Assembly (NCBI RefSeq): GCF_049341845.1
Contig: NZ_JBMPIT010000007.1
Location: 1 to 64,000 of the forward strand
Direction: 5' to 3'
Source: Curtobacterium guangdongense
GTDB lineage: Bacteria > Actinomycetota > Actinomycetes > Actinomycetales > Microbacteriaceae
Length of the DNA stretch: 64,000 nt
This document shows positions 51,510 through 59,778 of this stretch, piece after piece; the first letter of the stretch is position 1, and every line of letters starts with the position of its first letter. Made by a program: the position numbers and the translations under genes. Under the pieces are notes generated by a model. The model made no database searches, had not been told where the DNA came from, and was given only the letters and a program-made list of their open reading frames with translations.

Positions 51510-52847
51510 TCAGTCCGCGCGTGGTTCCGTCGGGACGCCGCCGGTGGCGGCGTGCGCCGACTCCGACGCTTCCGGCGTCGGCGGCTCGGTGCCGCGCGCC
51601 CGGCCGATCAGGTCCATCACGTGGTAGACGACGATCGCGGCGACGGTGCCGAGGATGATCCCGCCGAAGGAGGCCTGACCGAACGAGAACGTGAAGTCCG
51701 CGATGCCGATGATCAGCGCGATACCGGCCGTGAGCTGGTTCTTGGGCTTGGCGAAGTCGACCCGGTTCTCGACCCAGATGCGGATGCCGATGACGCCGAT
51801 CAGACCGTAGAGCGCGGTGGTCGCGCCGCCGAGGACCCCGGCCGGGACCGAGGAGATGACCGCACCGATCTTGGGAGAGAGGCCGAGCAGGACCGCGACG
51901 ATCGCCGCGACCCAGTACGCGGCCGTGGAGAAGACCCGGGTGGCGGCCATCACGCCGATGTTCTCGCCGTACGTGGTGGTGGCGGAACCGCCGCCGACGC
52001 CCGCCAGCACGGTGGAGATGCCATCGGCGAAGAGCGCGCGCCCGGTCAGCGGCGTGAGGTCGCGGCCGGTGAGCTGTCCGACGCCCTTCACGTGGCCGAC
52101 GTTCTCGGCGATGAGCGCCAGGACGACCGGCACGAACGCCAGGTAGATCGCGAGCTGTCCCGGGTCGAAGGCCGGTGCGGTGAACTCGGGCAGGCCGATC
52201 CAGGCGGCGTCGCCGACGGCGGAGAAGTCGACCTGGCCCGCGATGAGCGCTGCGACGTACCCGACGACGACGCCGATGACGATCGACAGGCGACCGATGA
52301 GCCCCTTGAACAGGACCGTCACCAGGATGATCGCGGCGAGCGTGATGACGGCGACGAGCGGCGCCTTCGTGAAGTTGTCACGGGCTGCCGGGGCGAGGTT
52401 GAACCCGATGAGCGCCACGATCGCTCCCGAGACGACCGGGGGCATCAGACGGTCGATCCAGCCGGCGCCGGCGAGGTGCACCACGAGCCCGATGACCGCC
52501 AGCAGCGCGCCGACCACGATGATGCCGGAGAGCGCGAGCGGGATCCCGCCGATCTTCGTCGCCGCACCGATCGGGGCGATGAAGGCGAAGGAGCTGCCGA
52601 GGTAGCTCGGCAGGCGGTTCCCGGTGATGAGCAGGAACAGGATCGTCCCGATGCCGCTGAAGAGCAGGGTCGTCGACGGCGGGAAGCCGGTCAGCAGCGG
52701 GACGAGGAACGTCGCGCCGAACATCGCCACGACGTGCTGGACGCCGAGGCCGATGGTGCGCGGCCAGGTGAGCCGTTCGTCCGGTGCCACGATCGTCGTC
52801 GCCGAGACGGTCGCGCCGTCTCCGTGCAGCTTCCACGGGAGTCCCAT
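51510..52847 (-). CDS. NCS2 family nucleobase permease (uracil/xanthine type)
   Basis: A 445-residue transporter. GLGVQHVVAMFGATFLVPLL near residue 32 and the strand-helix motifs FVPVVLALIAENVGHVKGVG and AGVGGGSATTTYGENIGVMA are the UraA-type substrate-binding regions, with the AENVG glutamate and YGENIG. It imports uracil or a related base with protons. The start is the ATG at 52847 (MGLPWKLHGDGATVS); an upstream ATG at 52910 would add 21 residues of unlikely sequence. It stands as a single-gene unit. Confidence 0.9.
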   Translation of the reverse strand: MGLPWKLHGDGATVSATTIVAPDERLTWPRTIGLGVQHVVAMFGATFLVPLLTGFPPSTTLLFSGIGTILFLLITGNRLPSYLGSSFAFIAPIGAATKIGGIPLALSGIIVVGALLAVIGLVVHLAGAGWIDRLMPPVVSGAIVALIGFNLAPAARDNFTKAPLVAVITLAAIILVTVLFKGLIGRLSIVIGVVVGYVAALIAGQVDFSAVGDAAWIGLPEFTAPAFDPGQLAIYLAFVPVVLALIAENVGHVKGVGQLTGRDLTPLTGRALFADGISTVLAGVGGGSATTTYGENIGVMAATRVFSTAAYWVAAIVAVLLGLSPKIGAVISSVPAGVLGGATTALYGLIGVIGIRIWVENRVDFAKPKNQLTAGIALIIGIADFTFSFGQASFGGIILGTVAAIVVYHVMDLIGRARGTEPPTPEASESAHAATGGVPTEPRAD

Positions 52848-52913
52848 GCCCACGACCGTAGTGGCAGCCGTCCACCGATGACGGCAACTGCTGCTTCCGG
52901 CGTGGACCACTTG

Positions 52914-52919
52914 TATAAG
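52914..52919 (+). promoter_or_regulatory. -10 promoter element upstream of the surface-protein gene
   Basis: TATAAG lies 29 bp before the ATG at 52949, in the only A+T-rich spot of the divergent region. A clear -35 is not seen. Confidence 0.4.
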
Positions 52920-52948
52920 GTGTGTGGAACATCACCGAGGGAGTGGCC

Positions 52949-54331
52949 ATGCGCACATCTGTCCGGACGGCCGGCTGCGCCGTCGCCGTCGCTGCTGTCG
53001 CGATCGCGCCGCTCGCCGCCACCGCGCCCACGGTCGCCGCCCCGGTGTCGTCGCAGCCGGCCGCGACGACCGACTTCACCGCAGGGGTCCGGTCGATCGA
53101 CCACGGGCTCGGGATCGTGACGGTCACCGGCACCGCCCCGGTCGGCACGAGCGTCCACGTCGCGGGCGACGTCGAGACCGAGGAGTGGACCGAAGCGGAC
53201 CGTACCGGCGCGTGGTCGGCAGCGGTGCGCGTGGCACCGGGCTCCCACGTCGTCCGTGTGACCGCTGCCGTGTCCGGCCGGGTGGTCGACCTCCCCGTGG
53301 AGCTCCTGCTGCTCACCCCGCCCGGGATGCTCGCGACGGTGGACGGTATCGCGCGCTCGGTCACCCTCGACGGCACGGGGTACCCGAGGGCGCACTTCGT
53401 CATCAAGGACGGCGGCCAGACCGTGGGCGAGACCGATGCCGACGCGGACGGTGCATGGTCGTTCACGCTGCGAGACCTGTCCTTCGGGGACCACCACGTC
53501 GAGGCGTTCCAGTACTTCGACGGCACGCAGAACGGTGGCGTGGACGACGTCTACGCCGTGTCGGGCGCGGCGGTCGTGACGGCGGCGGACGCCTCCCGCG
53601 AGACCGATCGCATCACGCTCGTCGGCCGTGCACCCGCCGGGACCGAGCTGACCTTCGCCGATGCCGGCGGTCCGATCGACGCTGTCCGCGTCCCGGTGGG
53701 CGCTGACACGAACTGGCGGGTCGAACTCCCCATCCCGGACGACGCGCGGTTCCACACCGTCACGGTGACGACACACGACGGTGCGACCGAGCTCGGCACG
53801 ACGGACGCCCACGTCACCGTGCCGGTCGCGCTGACCGGCGGCGTCGAGGAGCTCCCGGACGGCTCGGTCCGGCTCTCGGGTACGGGTGAGAACGGGGCGA
53901 CGGTCGACCTCGAGACCGAGGACGGCACGGCGGTCACCGACGACCACGGTGCGCCGATCCGCACGACCGTCGGGCGCACCTGGGAGCTGACGGTGGCGCG
54001 TGACGAGCTTCCTGCGGACGTCGTCGTCGCGCGGCAGCGGATCGACGGTGTCGAACAGGGTGGACTGCGCCTCGTGCTGCCGCGGCTCCCGCACCGCCCG
54101 GGCCCGGGGGAGTCCGGAGCCGGGGGCGCGAGCGGGCCCGGCGTCTCGACCGGGGTCCACCCGGACGCACATCGCGTTGCTGCCGCGAAGCTCGCGTCGG
54201 GACCGGGCCGACTGGCCTCCACCGGCACCGAGGCCACGGGCGCGCTCGGCGTGGCCGCAGCGCTCGTGCTCGCCGGCTCGGGCCTGTCGGTGCTCAGGGT
54301 CATGCGTCGACGGCGACCGCAGGACCAGTGA
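52949..54331 (+). CDS. Secreted, cell-wall-anchored protein with LAxTG sorting signal
   Basis: A 460-residue exported protein. Residues 1-30 form a Sec signal peptide (AGCAVAVAAVAIAPLAATAP, cut near TVAAP). The body consists of several beta-sandwich, Ig/Big-like segments with repeated GTAPVGTSVHV, GTGYPRAHFVI, GRAPAGTELTF and GTGENGATVDL motifs. A glycine/proline-rich spacer precedes LASTG at residues 422-426, a hydrophobic helix and RRRR at the end. This is a sortase (class E-like) substrate. The ATG follows GAGGGAG. No sortase gene is in the window. A role in adhesion or cell-surface structure is likely. Confidence 0.85.
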   Translation: MRTSVRTAGCAVAVAAVAIAPLAATAPTVAAPVSSQPAATTDFTAGVRSIDHGLGIVTVTGTAPVGTSVHVAGDVETEEWTEADRTGAWSAAVRVAPGSHVVRVTAAVSGRVVDLPVELLLLTPPGMLATVDGIARSVTLDGTGYPRAHFVIKDGGQTVGETDADADGAWSFTLRDLSFGDHHVEAFQYFDGTQNGGVDDVYAVSGAAVVTAADASRETDRITLVGRAPAGTELTFADAGGPIDAVRVPVGADTNWRVELPIPDDARFHTVTVTTHDGATELGTTDAHVTVPVALTGGVEELPDGSVRLSGTGENGATVDLETEDGTAVTDDHGAPIRTTVGRTWELTVARDELPADVVVARQRIDGVEQGGLRLVLPRLPHRPGPGESGAGGASGPGVSTGVHPDAHRVAAAKLASGPGRLASTGTEATGALGVAAALVLAGSGLSVLRVMRRRRPQDQ

Positions 54332-54381
54332 GTCGGGATCGTCGGGTGGACGGCAGGGGATCGGTGGCTATCGTGGAGCGC

Positions 54382-56346
54382 ATGACCGACGTCGCAGGCA
54401 CCACCGGAATCCAGACCGACGAACTCGACGCGAAGGTGCAGCCGAAGGACGACCTGTACCGCCACGTCAACGGGCAGTGGATCGACGCGACGCCGATCCC
54501 CGACGACAAGGCGCGCTACGGCTCGTTCACGGTGCTCGCGGAAGAAGCCGAGAAGGCCGTCCGTGCGATCATCGAGCGCTCCCAGCAGGCACCGGCGGGG
54601 TCCGAGGAGCGCAAGGTCGGCGACCTGTACACCTCCTTCACCGACGAGTCGAAGCTCGAGGCACTGGGGACGGCACCGATCGAGCCCCTGCTCGCCGAGA
54701 TCTCCGCGCTCGAGACGAAGGACGACGTGCTCCGCATGGTCGGTCGGTTCGAGCGACTCGGGCTGCCGAGCTTCATCCAGCTGTTCGTCGACAACGACCC
54801 GGGTGACCCGGAGTCGTACGTCGTGTTCCTCGAGCAGTCCGGTCTGGGGCTGCCCGACGAGTCGTACTACCGCGAAGAGCGGTTCGGTGACATCCGCGAG
54901 AAGTACCGCGAGTTCGTCGCCGCGATGTTCCCGCTCGCCGGGTTCGACGACGGTGCCGAGCGCACCGAGCACGTCATCGCGCTCGAGACGGCGCTCGCCG
55001 GCAAGCACTGGGACAACGTCGCCACGCGCGACAGCCAGAAGACCTACAACAAGCTGCCGTGGGCCGAGGTGGACGCACTCGCACCCGGGGCGGACCTGCA
55101 GCGCTGGTGGGAGTCGATCGACGCCCCGGTCGGCGCGTTCTCGACCGTCGTCGTCCGTGAGCCCTCGTTCCTGACGGGCCTGGCGGAGCTGCTCGGGTCC
55201 GAGTCGCTCGAGGCGTGGAAGGACTGGCTCCGGTGGCAGGTCATCCGTGCATCGGCCCCGTACCTGACGAGCGCGTTCTCCGCCACGAGCTTCTCGTTCT
55301 ACGGCACGGCACTCACCGGCGCCCCGAAGCAGCGCGAGCGTTGGAAGCGCGGCGTCTCGCTGGTCGAGGGCGCGATGGGCGAGGCCGTCGGTCGGATCTA
55401 CGTCGACGAGCACTTCGACGAGACGTCGAAGGTCACCATGGACGACCTCGTCGCGCACCTGGTCGAGGCGTACCGGCAGAGCATCACGGCGCTCGACTGG
55501 ATGACCGACGAGACGCGCACGCGCGCGCTGGAGAAGCTCGACAAGTTCACGCCGAAGATCGGGTACCCGGTGAAGTGGCGCGACTACTCGGCGCTGCCGA
55601 TCTCCGCCGACGACCTCATCGGCAACGTCCGGGCGGTCGCCGCGTTCCAGGTGGACCGCGAGCTCGGCAAGATCGGGAAGCCGATCGACCGCGACGAGTG
55701 GTTCATGACGCCGCAGACGATCAACGCGTACTACAACCCGGGCTTCAACGAGATCGTGTTCCCGGCCGCGATCCTGCAGTTCCCGTTCTTCGACGCCGGC
55801 CGTGACGCCGCGGCGAACTACGGTGCGATCGGTGCCGTGATCGGCCACGAGATCGGGCACGGCTTCGACGACCAGGGCTCGCAGTACGACGGCGACGGTC
55901 GGCTCGAGAACTGGTGGACCGAGGCCGACCGGCAGGCGTTCGAGGAGCGCACGAAGGCACTCATCGCGCAGTACGACGCGCTGGTCCCGACCGAGGTCCC
56001 GGACGGGCACGTCAACGGTGCCCTCACGATCGGCGAGAACATCGGGGACCTGGGTGGCCTGTCGATCGCGTGGAAGGCGTACCTCCTGTCGCTCGACGGA
56101 CAGGAACCGCCGGTCATCGACGGACTGAGCGGCGCCGAGCGGTTCTTCCTGAGCTGGGCGCAGGCATGGCGGATGGCGATCCGCCCGGAAGAGGCCGCAC
56201 GCCTGCTCCAGATCGACCCGCACTCGCCGACCGAGTTCCGCTGCAACCAGGTCGTGAAGAACATCGACGTGTTCTACGACACGTTCGGCGTGACCGAGCG
56301 CGACGCGATGTACCTCGACCCCGCCGAGCGCGTCTCGATCTGGTGA
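54382..56346 (+). CDS. M13 family zinc metallopeptidase (neprilysin-like)
   Basis: A 654-residue peptidase. KDDLYRHVNGQWIDATPIPD near residue 33 is the M13 N-domain start. The zinc site GHEIGHGFDDQGSQYDGDG lies near residue 490, the third ligand in GENIGDLGG near 550, and the C-terminal region has FRCNQVVKNIDVFYDTFGV. Unlike animal neprilysins, it has no membrane anchor or signal peptide, so it is probably cytosolic. It digests oligopeptides. The start ATG follows a weak ribosome site. The stop overlaps the next gene in TGATG, so the two are co-translated. Confidence 0.92.
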   Translation: MTDVAGTTGIQTDELDAKVQPKDDLYRHVNGQWIDATPIPDDKARYGSFTVLAEEAEKAVRAIIERSQQAPAGSEERKVGDLYTSFTDESKLEALGTAPIEPLLAEISALETKDDVLRMVGRFERLGLPSFIQLFVDNDPGDPESYVVFLEQSGLGLPDESYYREERFGDIREKYREFVAAMFPLAGFDDGAERTEHVIALETALAGKHWDNVATRDSQKTYNKLPWAEVDALAPGADLQRWWESIDAPVGAFSTVVVREPSFLTGLAELLGSESLEAWKDWLRWQVIRASAPYLTSAFSATSFSFYGTALTGAPKQRERWKRGVSLVEGAMGEAVGRIYVDEHFDETSKVTMDDLVAHLVEAYRQSITALDWMTDETRTRALEKLDKFTPKIGYPVKWRDYSALPISADDLIGNVRAVAAFQVDRELGKIGKPIDRDEWFMTPQTINAYYNPGFNEIVFPAAILQFPFFDAGRDAAANYGAIGAVIGHEIGHGFDDQGSQYDGDGRLENWWTEADRQAFEERTKALIAQYDALVPTEVPDGHVNGALTIGENIGDLGGLSIAWKAYLLSLDGQEPPVIDGLSGAERFFLSWAQAWRMAIRPEEAARLLQIDPHSPTEFRCNQVVKNIDVFYDTFGVTERDAMYLDPAERVSIW

Positions 56347-57305
56347 TGGTCGAGCCCGACGCGGCACCGTCCTCGCGGCGGCGACGCCACGACGGCGGCG
56401 CCACCGGTGCTGGCAGCCGTGCTGGTGCGGGTGGCCGCGCTCGTGGACGCCACCGAGGGGGTGGCGAGGAGCGGTTCTCGGCGACGGTCGAGGCCCTCGG
56501 AGCGCTCGCGTACGACGGTGCCGGGGTCAGCGCGTCCGTGATCGACACGTCGACCGGCCGCGCCCTGCTCGCGATCGACGACCGGCTCGTGCAACCCGTC
56601 GGGGGCCTCGGCCGGGTGCTGCTGCTCATCGAGGTCGCGGCACGGCTCGAGGACGGTCGGCTGCACGGCGACCGGCTGCAGCGGATGGCGCGTGACACCG
56701 CCACCGGACCGGGACTCTGGCAGTTCCTGCAGGAGCCGACGATGCAGGTCTCGGACCTCGCCACCCTCGTCGCGGCGACCGCCGACGCGTGGGCCACGAA
56801 CGCACTGCTCTCCACCGTCGGCATCGACGCCGTGCGCGAGCGTGCCGAGTCGCTCGGGGTCGAGCGGTCGGCGTTCATCGACCGCGTCCGGGACCGCCGT
56901 GGCCCCGACGACGCGCCGGACATCGCGGTCGCGGCGTCCGGGGAGCTCAGCTGGGTGATGCGCGGTCTGGCCCTCGGCGAGGTCGTCGACGAGGGTGTCT
57001 CGAACCGGGTGCTCGGCTGGCTCTCGCTCGCTGCCGACCTCTCGCTCGTCGCGGGGTCCTTCGGCCTCGACCCGCTGGCGCACCGAGCGCTCGACCACGG
57101 GCTGCAGTCGGTCGCCGTGACGGGGTCCGGCCCGGGGATCCGCGCCGAGGCCGGGGTGCTCCGAGGACCCGGGTCGAGCGTCAGCTACGCCGTCACGGTG
57201 ACGTTCGAGGACGACACGCTCGACCGGCGCCTGTCGGTCGTCGAGGCGCTGCGCACCATGGGTACCGAGGTGCTCGACGCGGTGCACGTCACCGCGACGC
57301 GCTGA
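56346..57305 (+). CDS. Serine-beta-lactamase-fold protein lacking the catalytic SxxK
   Basis: A 319-residue protein. After an arginine/glycine-rich start of about 35 residues, the rest follows the class A beta-lactamase-like fold: AGVSASVIDTSTGRALLAID, then RVLLLIEVAARLEDGRL. In active enzymes SxxK lies just before this LLLI helix; here the sequence is GLGR, so both serine and lysine are absent, and the usual SDN is also missing (TADAWATNALL). I infer a binding or regulatory role rather than hydrolysis. Alternative start GTG at 56343 adds one residue. It is translationally coupled to the M13 peptidase. Confidence 0.75.
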   Translation: MVEPDAAPSSRRRRHDGGATGAGSRAGAGGRARGRHRGGGEERFSATVEALGALAYDGAGVSASVIDTSTGRALLAIDDRLVQPVGGLGRVLLLIEVAARLEDGRLHGDRLQRMARDTATGPGLWQFLQEPTMQVSDLATLVAATADAWATNALLSTVGIDAVRERAESLGVERSAFIDRVRDRRGPDDAPDIAVAASGELSWVMRGLALGEVVDEGVSNRVLGWLSLAADLSLVAGSFGLDPLAHRALDHGLQSVAVTGSGPGIRAEAGVLRGPGSSVSYAVTVTFEDDTLDRRLSVVEALRTMGTEVLDAVHVTATR

Positions 57306-57320
57306 CCCGACCACGCACGA

Positions 57321-57347
57321 ACGCCCCGGCCACATCGGTCGGGGCGT
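57321..57347. terminator. Bidirectional terminator between convergent genes
   Basis: An 8-bp perfect stem, ACGCCCCG (57321-57328) with CGGGGCGT (57340-57347), with a possible further wobble pairing inside, lies between the stop at 57305 and the leftward small gene ending at 57381. Confidence 0.6.
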
Positions 57348-57363
57348 GCTGTGCGGAGGCGGG

Positions 57364-57378
57364 TCGGGCCTCCAGTCC
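57364..57378 (-). repeat. Family B short repeat
   Basis: The reverse complement GGACTGGAGGCCCGA matches the consensus with one mismatch. It lies just downstream of the small leftward gene's stop. Confidence 0.45.
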
Positions 57379-57380
57379 GG

Positions 57381-57572
57381 TCAGCCGCGCTTCTTGGCGG
57401 CCTTCTCCAACTTCTTGCGGAGCTTCTTCCGCGACTTGCGGGCGTGCGGGTCGTTCCACATCTTGCGGACGGTCTCGCCCTTCGACTGCTTGACGACGGT
57501 CCGGTTGGCACGAGCGCCGAACCAGAAGCCGATGAGCACGACGGCGGCGATGACGAGGAGTCGGTTGCGCAT
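57381..57572 (-). CDS. Small membrane protein with highly basic C-terminus (63 residues)
   Basis: MRNRLLVIAAVVLIGFWFGA forms a single hydrophobic helix, followed by a lysine/arginine-rich tail ending KKLRKKLEKAAKKRG. The ATG follows AAGGGA. Similar small proteins sit at the end of Asp23 envelope-stress clusters in related actinobacteria, and here it is the last gene of that leftward cluster. The basic tail may touch phospholipids or nucleic acid; function is unknown. Confidence 0.68.
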   Translation of the reverse strand: MRNRLLVIAAVVLIGFWFGARANRTVVKQSKGETVRKMWNDPHARKSRKKLRKKLEKAAKKRG

Positions 57573-57604
57573 GGTCTGTCCCTTCAGTGTCGGATCCCGG
57601 CCGG

Positions 57605-58027
57605 TCAGCCGGTGATCCGTCGTACGAGGTCGGTGATGATCGGCCAGACGTCGCCGGCGCGGTCGGCCGAGCCGATCGCGACGGTGACGAGCGGGTAGGC
57701 CGTCACGGCGAGGGTGACGATGACCGCGAGGACCACCGGCACCCACGCCGCCACGCTACGACGCCGGGTCACGGCGAGGATCAGCAACGCGAGGACGACG
57801 ACACCGCCGAGGATCGTCACGAGGGTGACCCGGATGACCGGGAACGGCACGAGACCGGCGGTGGTGGCCGTGACACCGGCCAGGAAGCCCGTCAGCGGCA
57901 GGAACGCCCCGAAGAAGAGCAGGAGGACGACGAGCACGCCGACGACGGTCGCGATCCAGACACCACGTGCGCGCGGCGGCCGTTCCCGGCCGAAGCGACG
58001 ACCGGAGCGGCCGGACCAGACGGTCAT
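57605..58027 (-). CDS. Four-helix integral membrane protein (140 residues)
   Basis: Four hydrophobic segments are visible: WIATVVGVLVVLLLFFGAFL, VIRVTLVTILGGVVVLALLI, VAAWVPVVLAVIVTLAVTAY and a shorter C-terminal stretch. The N-terminus is arginine-rich and cytosolic. The start overlaps the stop of the Asp23/LEA gene in ATGA, so it is part of the envelope-stress operon. No named family is recognised. It could anchor or assist the Asp23 proteins. Confidence 0.78.
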   Translation of the reverse strand: MTVWSGRSGRRFGRERPPRARGVWIATVVGVLVVLLLFFGAFLPLTGFLAGVTATTAGLVPFPVIRVTLVTILGGVVVLALLILAVTRRRSVAAWVPVVLAVIVTLAVTAYPLVTVAIGSADRAGDVWPIITDLVRRITG

Positions 58028-58875
58028 GCTCGGGTGTCCGGCTCGGACGCTGCGGCTTCGGTGGCCTCCGCGGCGTGCGCGGCTGCGTCGGCCATGTCGT
58101 CCGCGGCGCGCTTGGTCGCGTCCACCGCGTCATCGACGGCGCCTGAGCCGGCCACACCGGCCCGGTCGACGGTGTCGGCGGCCGAGTCGCGGACCTCGGC
58201 GGCGGCGTCGCGAGCCCGGTCGGCGGTCTCCGACGCGGTGTCGCGCACCTGGTCGAGCGCCTCGGCGGCGGCCTCCCGGGTGCGGTCTGCGGCGTCGCGG
58301 GTGCGGTCGGCCACGTCCGCCCCGACCTCCTGCGCCTTCGTGGCGGCGTCGGACGCGGCACCCTTGACGGTCTCGGCAGCGTCGGTGGCGGTGTCCTTGA
58401 CCCGTTCGGTCGCCTCCGCCGCCTTCTCGCGGACCGTGTCGACCGCCTCGGAGACCTTCGACGGCTCGTCGTCGAACGGGCCGTGCACGTCGGTGACCCG
58501 GACGTCGACCGTCGCGGGCCGTCCCGCGACCTGGGTCACGGCGTGGGCGACCTGCGCACGGACCTCCTCGGCGACCGTCGTGACACGCTCGGGGTAGGTG
58601 ACGACGAGGGACACCTGCACGTCGAGCGTCCCGTCGACGTCGTCCACCTGCACGCCGAGGGCGTTGGCGGTCCGGCCGAGGCGGGAGCGGACCTGGTCGG
58701 CCGCGCGTTCGAGCACGCCACCCAGGTGGTGCACGCCGTCGACGCCGATCGCGGTGACTGCTGCGGTGCGCGCTGCGACGGTGAGGACGCTGGCGTCCGC
58801 CGGCAGCGGTTCGGTCAGCGATGCGGGCAGGGCCACATCGGTGACGTGGGTGCGGGCGTGTGTCTCGTTCTCCAT
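58024..58875 (-). CDS. Asp23/Gls24-domain protein fused to a long LEA-like amphipathic repeat tail
   Basis: A 283-residue protein in two parts. Residues 1-140 form an Asp23/Gls24 domain, with GVDGVHHLGGVLERAADQVR, VDDVDGTLDVQVSLVVTYPE and a final VRVTDVHGP. Residues 145-283 are Ala/Asp/Glu/Arg-rich repeats such as DRTRDAADRTREAAAEALDQ and TADRARDAAAEVRDSAADTV, with an 11-residue helical period like group-3 LEA proteins. Such tails coat membranes or stabilise proteins under desiccation and salt stress. The ATG at 58875 follows GAGGAGG. A LEA tail joined to Asp23 suggests an envelope-protecting role. Confidence 0.83.
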   Translation of the reverse strand: MENETHARTHVTDVALPASLTEPLPADASVLTVAARTAAVTAIGVDGVHHLGGVLERAADQVRSRLGRTANALGVQVDDVDGTLDVQVSLVVTYPERVTTVAEEVRAQVAHAVTQVAGRPATVDVRVTDVHGPFDDEPSKVSEAVDTVREKAAEATERVKDTATDAAETVKGAASDAATKAQEVGADVADRTRDAADRTREAAAEALDQVRDTASETADRARDAAAEVRDSAADTVDRAGVAGSGAVDDAVDATKRAADDMADAAAHAAEATEAAASEPDTRA

Positions 58876-58900
58876 GATGTCCTCCTCGGTCCGGACAGGA

Positions 58901-58936
58901 GACGACGGGGCACCCGCTGGCGGATGCCCCGTCGTC
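58901..58936 (-). terminator. Terminator after csbD
   Basis: A 12-bp perfect stem (58901-58912 with 58925-58936) has a 12-nt loop. It separates the upstream Asp23-CsbD group from the Asp23/LEA gene, which therefore probably has its own promoter or relies on read-through. Confidence 0.7.
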
Positions 58937-58950
58937 GTCACTGCAGCTGC

Positions 58951-59124
58951 CTAGTTCTTGAAGACGTCCTTGACGTCCTCGCCCGTCTGCTTGACGCTCG
59001 CGGCGGCCTGGTCCTTCTTGCCCTCGGCGACCTTGGAGTCGTCGTCGGTCGCGTTGCCGAGGGCTTCCTTCGCCTTGCCGGCGATGTCCTGGGCGGCGTT
59101 CTTGATCTTGTCGTCGAGACCCAT
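58951..59124 (-). CDS. CsbD family stress-response protein (57 residues)
   Basis: The frame reads MGLDDKIKNAAQDIAGKAKE and continues to GEDVKDVFKN, a typical CsbD: highly charged, soluble, rich in Lys, Asp and Ala, with no membrane segment. CsbD proteins are general-stress (SigB-type) proteins of unknown biochemistry in many bacteria. The ATG is preceded by AAGGAAGGA. It sits between the Asp23/AmaP genes and a terminator, so it is the last gene of that transcript. Confidence 0.88.
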   Translation of the reverse strand: MGLDDKIKNAAQDIAGKAKEALGNATDDDSKVAEGKKDQAAASVKQTGEDVKDVFKN

Positions 59125-59176
59125 GAGGGTTCCTTCCTTCGGTGGGGCGGGAGCGCCCGTTGCGCTGGTGGGAGTG

Positions 59177-59191
59177 GGCCGGGAGGCCCGT
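59177..59191 (+). repeat. Family B short repeat
   Basis: GGCCGGGAGGCCCGT matches the consensus with one mismatch. It lies in the 87-bp gap between the AmaP-like and csbD genes. Confidence 0.5.
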
Positions 59192-59211
59192 GGTACGTCC
59201 GGCGGTCGGCC

Positions 59212-59778
59212 TCAGCTGACCCTGGTGGTCGCCTTCGCGAGCGCCGAACGGGTGCCGCCGGTCAGGTGCACGAGCACCGGGACGGAGCGGCCGAGTGTGC
59301 GGTCGAGGACCTCGACGGCACGGTCGACGGCGTCGAGCACGGCGACGGCGTCGCCGCCGCGTCGCACGGCGACCCGGATCCGGGCCGCGCGCTGCCGGCG
59401 CACCTGGAAGACGTCGACCTTCGAGCCGACGACGTCACGGACGCCCTTGAGTTCGTGGTCCACGACGTCGCGGACGAGGGCCACGTTGATCGTGACGGCA
59501 TCGTCGCCGGAGCGTTCGCGGACGGCGACGGAGGTCCCGCCGCCGCCGCGGGTGAACACCCACACGAGGGCGAGGACGATGACGACGGCGCAGGCCACGG
59601 CGACGATCCACAGCGACGCCGCGGGGACGTCGAGGCTGCGCGGGATCGAGACGTACGGGGCGACGGCATCGCGGACGGCCGGCAGGACACCGGCGCCGAT
59701 GGTGATGCCGACGACGATCGCCACGAGGCCGAGGACGAACAGGATGATGCGGTTCAGGGTGCGGTTGCTCTTCGTCAT
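59212..59778 (-). CDS. AmaP-like alkaline-shock membrane anchor
   Basis: A 188-residue protein with two N-terminal transmembrane helices (ILFVLGLVAIVVGITIGAGV and LWIVAVACAVVIVLALVWVF). A soluble C-terminal domain follows, with DAVTINVALVRDVVDHELKG and VFQVRRQRAARIRVAVRRGG, resembling the AmaP family that recruits Asp23 to the membrane in Gram-positive bacteria. The start overlaps the upstream gene in ATGA. Its place directly in the Asp23 operon supports the anchor role. Confidence 0.82.
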   Translation of the reverse strand: MTKSNRTLNRIILFVLGLVAIVVGITIGAGVLPAVRDAVAPYVSIPRSLDVPAASLWIVAVACAVVIVLALVWVFTRGGGGTSVAVRERSGDDAVTINVALVRDVVDHELKGVRDVVGSKVDVFQVRRQRAARIRVAVRRGGDAVAVLDAVDRAVEVLDRTLGRSVPVLVHLTGGTRSALAKATTRVS

